From: CAVQWT01 sp963810815
Lineage (GTDB): Bacteria; Pseudomonadota; Gammaproteobacteria; Burkholderiales; Casimicrobiaceae
DNA: 64,000 nt
NCBI GenBank assembly: GCA_963810815.1
Contig: CAWEPB010000007.1
Location: 558,001 to 622,000, forward strand
Direction of reading: 5' to 3'
Below the pieces are notes generated by a model that saw only the letters and a list, made by a program, of their open reading frames with translations, was not told the origin of the DNA and did no database searches. Both the position numbers and the translations under genes were made by a program. How positions within the stretch are numbered: the first letter of the stretch is position 1; the number at the start of each line of letters is the position of its first letter. Shown here piece after piece: positions 62,222 to 64,000 of the stretch.

Positions 62222-64000
62222 ATGTACGACATCGTAACCAAGCACAAACGCATCGCCCAGATCGTCCTGGCGCTGATCGCGCTGCCGTTCGCGTTCTTCG
62301 GCGTCGACTCCTACTTCCGGTCCGCCGACAGCACGATGGACGTCGCCACGGTCGCCGGCGAGAAGATCACGCAGAACGAGTTCAACGACACGCTGCGCGA
62401 GCAGCAGGAGCGTTTGCGCCAGCAGCTCGGCCGCAACTTCGATCCGGCGATCTTCGACAATCCCGAGGTGCGCTTCCAGCTGCTGGGCCAGCTGGTCGAC
62501 CAGCGCCTGCTGCAGCACAAGGCCAGGCAGGAGAACTTCCGGGTCACCGACGCCCAGTTGCAGCAGTTCATCGCCGACCTGCCGGTGTTCCAGGAAAACG
62601 GCCGCTTCTCGGCCGACAAGTACCGGCAGCTGCTGGCCGGCCAGAACATGACGCCGCAGATGTTCGAGGCGCGCGTGCGCGCGGAGCTGACGCTGGCCCC
62701 GCTGCAGGAGCCCGTCGCGCTGGGCGGCATCGTCGCCCGCGGCAGCGGCGAGCGCTACCTGTCGCTGCTCGAGCAGCAGCGCGAGATCGCGATCGCCAGC
62801 GTCGACGCCGAGCCGTTCGCCAAGGACGTCAAGGTCGACGACGCCGCGATCAAGGCGTTCTACGAGGCGAATCCCGGCGCGTTCCAGACGCCGGAGCAGG
62901 CGAAGATCGAGTTCGTGACCCTGACGCTCGATGCGCTGATGGCGCAGACCTCCGTCGATGCGGCCGAGGTCAAGGCCAAGTACGACGCCGACAGCAGCGT
63001 CTACACGCAGGCCGAGGAGCGCCGGGCGTCGCACATCCTGATCGCGGTCAAGCCCGACGCCAGCGATGCCGACAAGGCCGCGGCGAAGAAGAAGGCGGAG
63101 GAGCTCGCCGCGCAGGTCAGGGCGAACCCGGCGAAGTTCGCCGAGCTGGCCAAGGCCCACTCGCAGGACCCCGGCTCGGCGGCGCAGGGCGGCGACCTCG
63201 GCACTTTCGCCCGGGGCAACATGGTCAAGCCGTTCGACGACGCGGTGTTCGCGGCCAAGCCCGGCGAGATCGTCGGGCCGGTGCAGACGGACTTCGGCTG
63301 GCACGTGATCCGGCTGACCGGCATCACGCTGGCGAAGACCCGGCCGTTCGACGAGGTCAAGGGCCAGATCGAGACCGAGCTCAAGCGGCAGAAGGCGGGG
63401 CAGAAATTCGCCGCCGCGGCCGACCAGTTCCAGAACCTGGTCTACGAGCAGGGGGATTCGCTCGAAAACGTCGCCAAGACGCTCGGCCTCGCCGTGCAGA
63501 CGACGCCGTTCATCACCCGTGCGCAGGCGCAGGGACTCGCGCAGGGCAACGCCAAGCTGCTCGCCGCGCTGTTCGCGCCGGAGTCCATTCAGGGCAAGCG
63601 CAGCACGGAGGCGATCGAGGTCGCGCCGAACACCCTCGTGGCCGCCCGCATCGTCGAGTACCGGCCGGCGGCGCCGCGGCCGCTCGCCGACGTGTCCGAC
63701 GAAATCCGGCGTCAGCTCGTCCGCAAGGGGGCGTCGGAGATGGCGGTGAAGGTCGGCCGCGAGAAGCTCGCGCTGCTGGAGAAGGGCAAGACCGACAAGG
63801 AGGCCGGCGTCAGCTTCGGCAAGCCGGTCACGGTGCTGCGCAACCAGGCGCAGCCCGGCGTGTCACCCGACGGGCTGGTGCAGATCTTCCGCGTCGATGC
63901 GGCGCAGGTGCCCGCGTACCTGGGCGCCGGCAACGAGCGCGGCGGGTTCTCGATCTACCGCGTCCAGAAGGTCATCGAGCCGGCGCTCGACGACCCCGCC
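62222..64000 (+). CDS. ppiD: Periplasmic folding chaperone/PPIase PpiD (3' end outside window)
   Basis: At least 593 residues, still open at the right edge. One N-terminal inner-membrane helix (about 11-30), a SurA-like N-domain (about 40-200: AGEKITQNEFNDTLREQQER) and a parvulin domain (about 260-360: RRASHILIAVKPDASDADK, GGDLGTFARGNMVKPFDDAV, FGWHVIRLTGI). PpiD helps newly secreted proteins leave the translocon. The ATG at 62222 lies 57 bases after the terminator of tRNA-Asp. The C-terminal domain is incomplete here. Confidence 0.93.
   Translation, partial: MYDIVTKHKRIAQIVLALIALPFAFFGVDSYFRSADSTMDVATVAGEKITQNEFNDTLREQQERLRQQLGRNFDPAIFDNPEVRFQLLGQLVDQRLLQHKARQENFRVTDAQLQQFIADLPVFQENGRFSADKYRQLLAGQNMTPQMFEARVRAELTLAPLQEPVALGGIVARGSGERYLSLLEQQREIAIASVDAEPFAKDVKVDDAAIKAFYEANPGAFQTPEQAKIEFVTLTLDALMAQTSVDAAEVKAKYDADSSVYTQAEERRASHILIAVKPDASDADKAAAKKKAEELAAQVRANPAKFAELAKAHSQDPGSAAQGGDLGTFARGNMVKPFDDAVFAAKPGEIVGPVQTDFGWHVIRLTGITLAKTRPFDEVKGQIETELKRQKAGQKFAAAADQFQNLVYEQGDSLENVAKTLGLAVQTTPFITRAQAQGLAQGNAKLLAALFAPESIQGKRSTEAIEVAPNTLVAARIVEYRPAAPRPLADVSDEIRRQLVRKGASEMAVKVGREKLALLEKGKTDKEAGVSFGKPVTVLRNQAQPGVSPDGLVQIFRVDAAQVPAYLGAGNERGGFSIYRVQKVIEPALDDPA

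Overview
This is a high-GC (roughly two thirds G+C) chromosomal window from a Gram-negative bacterium, most likely a betaproteobacterium. The gene order tig-clpP-clpX-lon-hupB-tRNA-Val-tRNA-Asp-ppiD, the mltG-tmk-holB-pilZ-tatD run, a gspG-N type II secretion block and hpnCDE squalene genes all fit that class. I cannot name a genus from sequence alone.

Layout. (1) 1-8.6 kb: the 3' end of a non-ribosomal peptide synthetase (last two modules plus thioesterase), a SyrD/PvdE-like exporter, a frameshifted Sfp-type phosphopantetheinyl transferase and a YdcF-like membrane protein: the end of a secondary-metabolite locus. (2) 8.7-11.4 kb: an exported 13-repeat FG-GAP protein and tRNA-Val(GAC). (3) 11.4-37.4 kb: an envelope/stress island of small membrane proteins and lipoproteins (DUF1345, DUF3309, BON, lmo0937, DUF883), AI-2E and VIT1 transporters, an H1-like DNA-binding protein, beta/gamma-crystallin, a very large cyclic beta-1,2-glucan synthase (NdvB), FecR/DUF6600, YihY, a cold-shock protein, three Crp/Fnr-type regulators and an Anbu-type proteasome homologue with N-formylglutamate amidohydrolase and transglutaminase. 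(4) 37.4-44.4 kb: a beta-propeller remnant, a DUF1624 acyltransferase and gspG-N read leftward. (5) 44.4-51.6 kb: mltG, tmk, holB, pilZ, tatD and ankyrin genes rightward, then NlpC/P60, rnfH, ratA leftward and smpB rightward. (6) 51.6-54.8 kb: hpnC-D-E for squalene. (7) 55-64 kb: tRNA-Leu, tig, clpP, clpX, lon, hupB, two tRNAs and ppiD, which is cut by the right edge.

The most interesting signal is a 16-bp inverted repeat, TGTKCG-N4-CGAACA (often followed by GAC), that recurs in intergenic regions of the stress island: before lmo0937, before the H1-like gene, twice between ndvB and the FecR gene, before cspA, and between a Crp/Fnr gene and the Anbu gene. At three of these its distance from a plausible -10 element matches class I or class II Crp activation. 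Two of the three local Crp/Fnr proteins share an almost identical recognition helix. I infer a local stress regulon run by this Crp/Fnr subfamily.

A second theme is frame breaks. At least nine genes need one or more single-base corrections to read through, and where the base can be resolved it is nearly always one extra G or C. They are densest at 34.5-38.0 kb. Sequencing or assembly error explains this better than decay, but it must be checked against reads. No CRISPR array, insertion sequence, prophage, rRNA or replication origin was seen.
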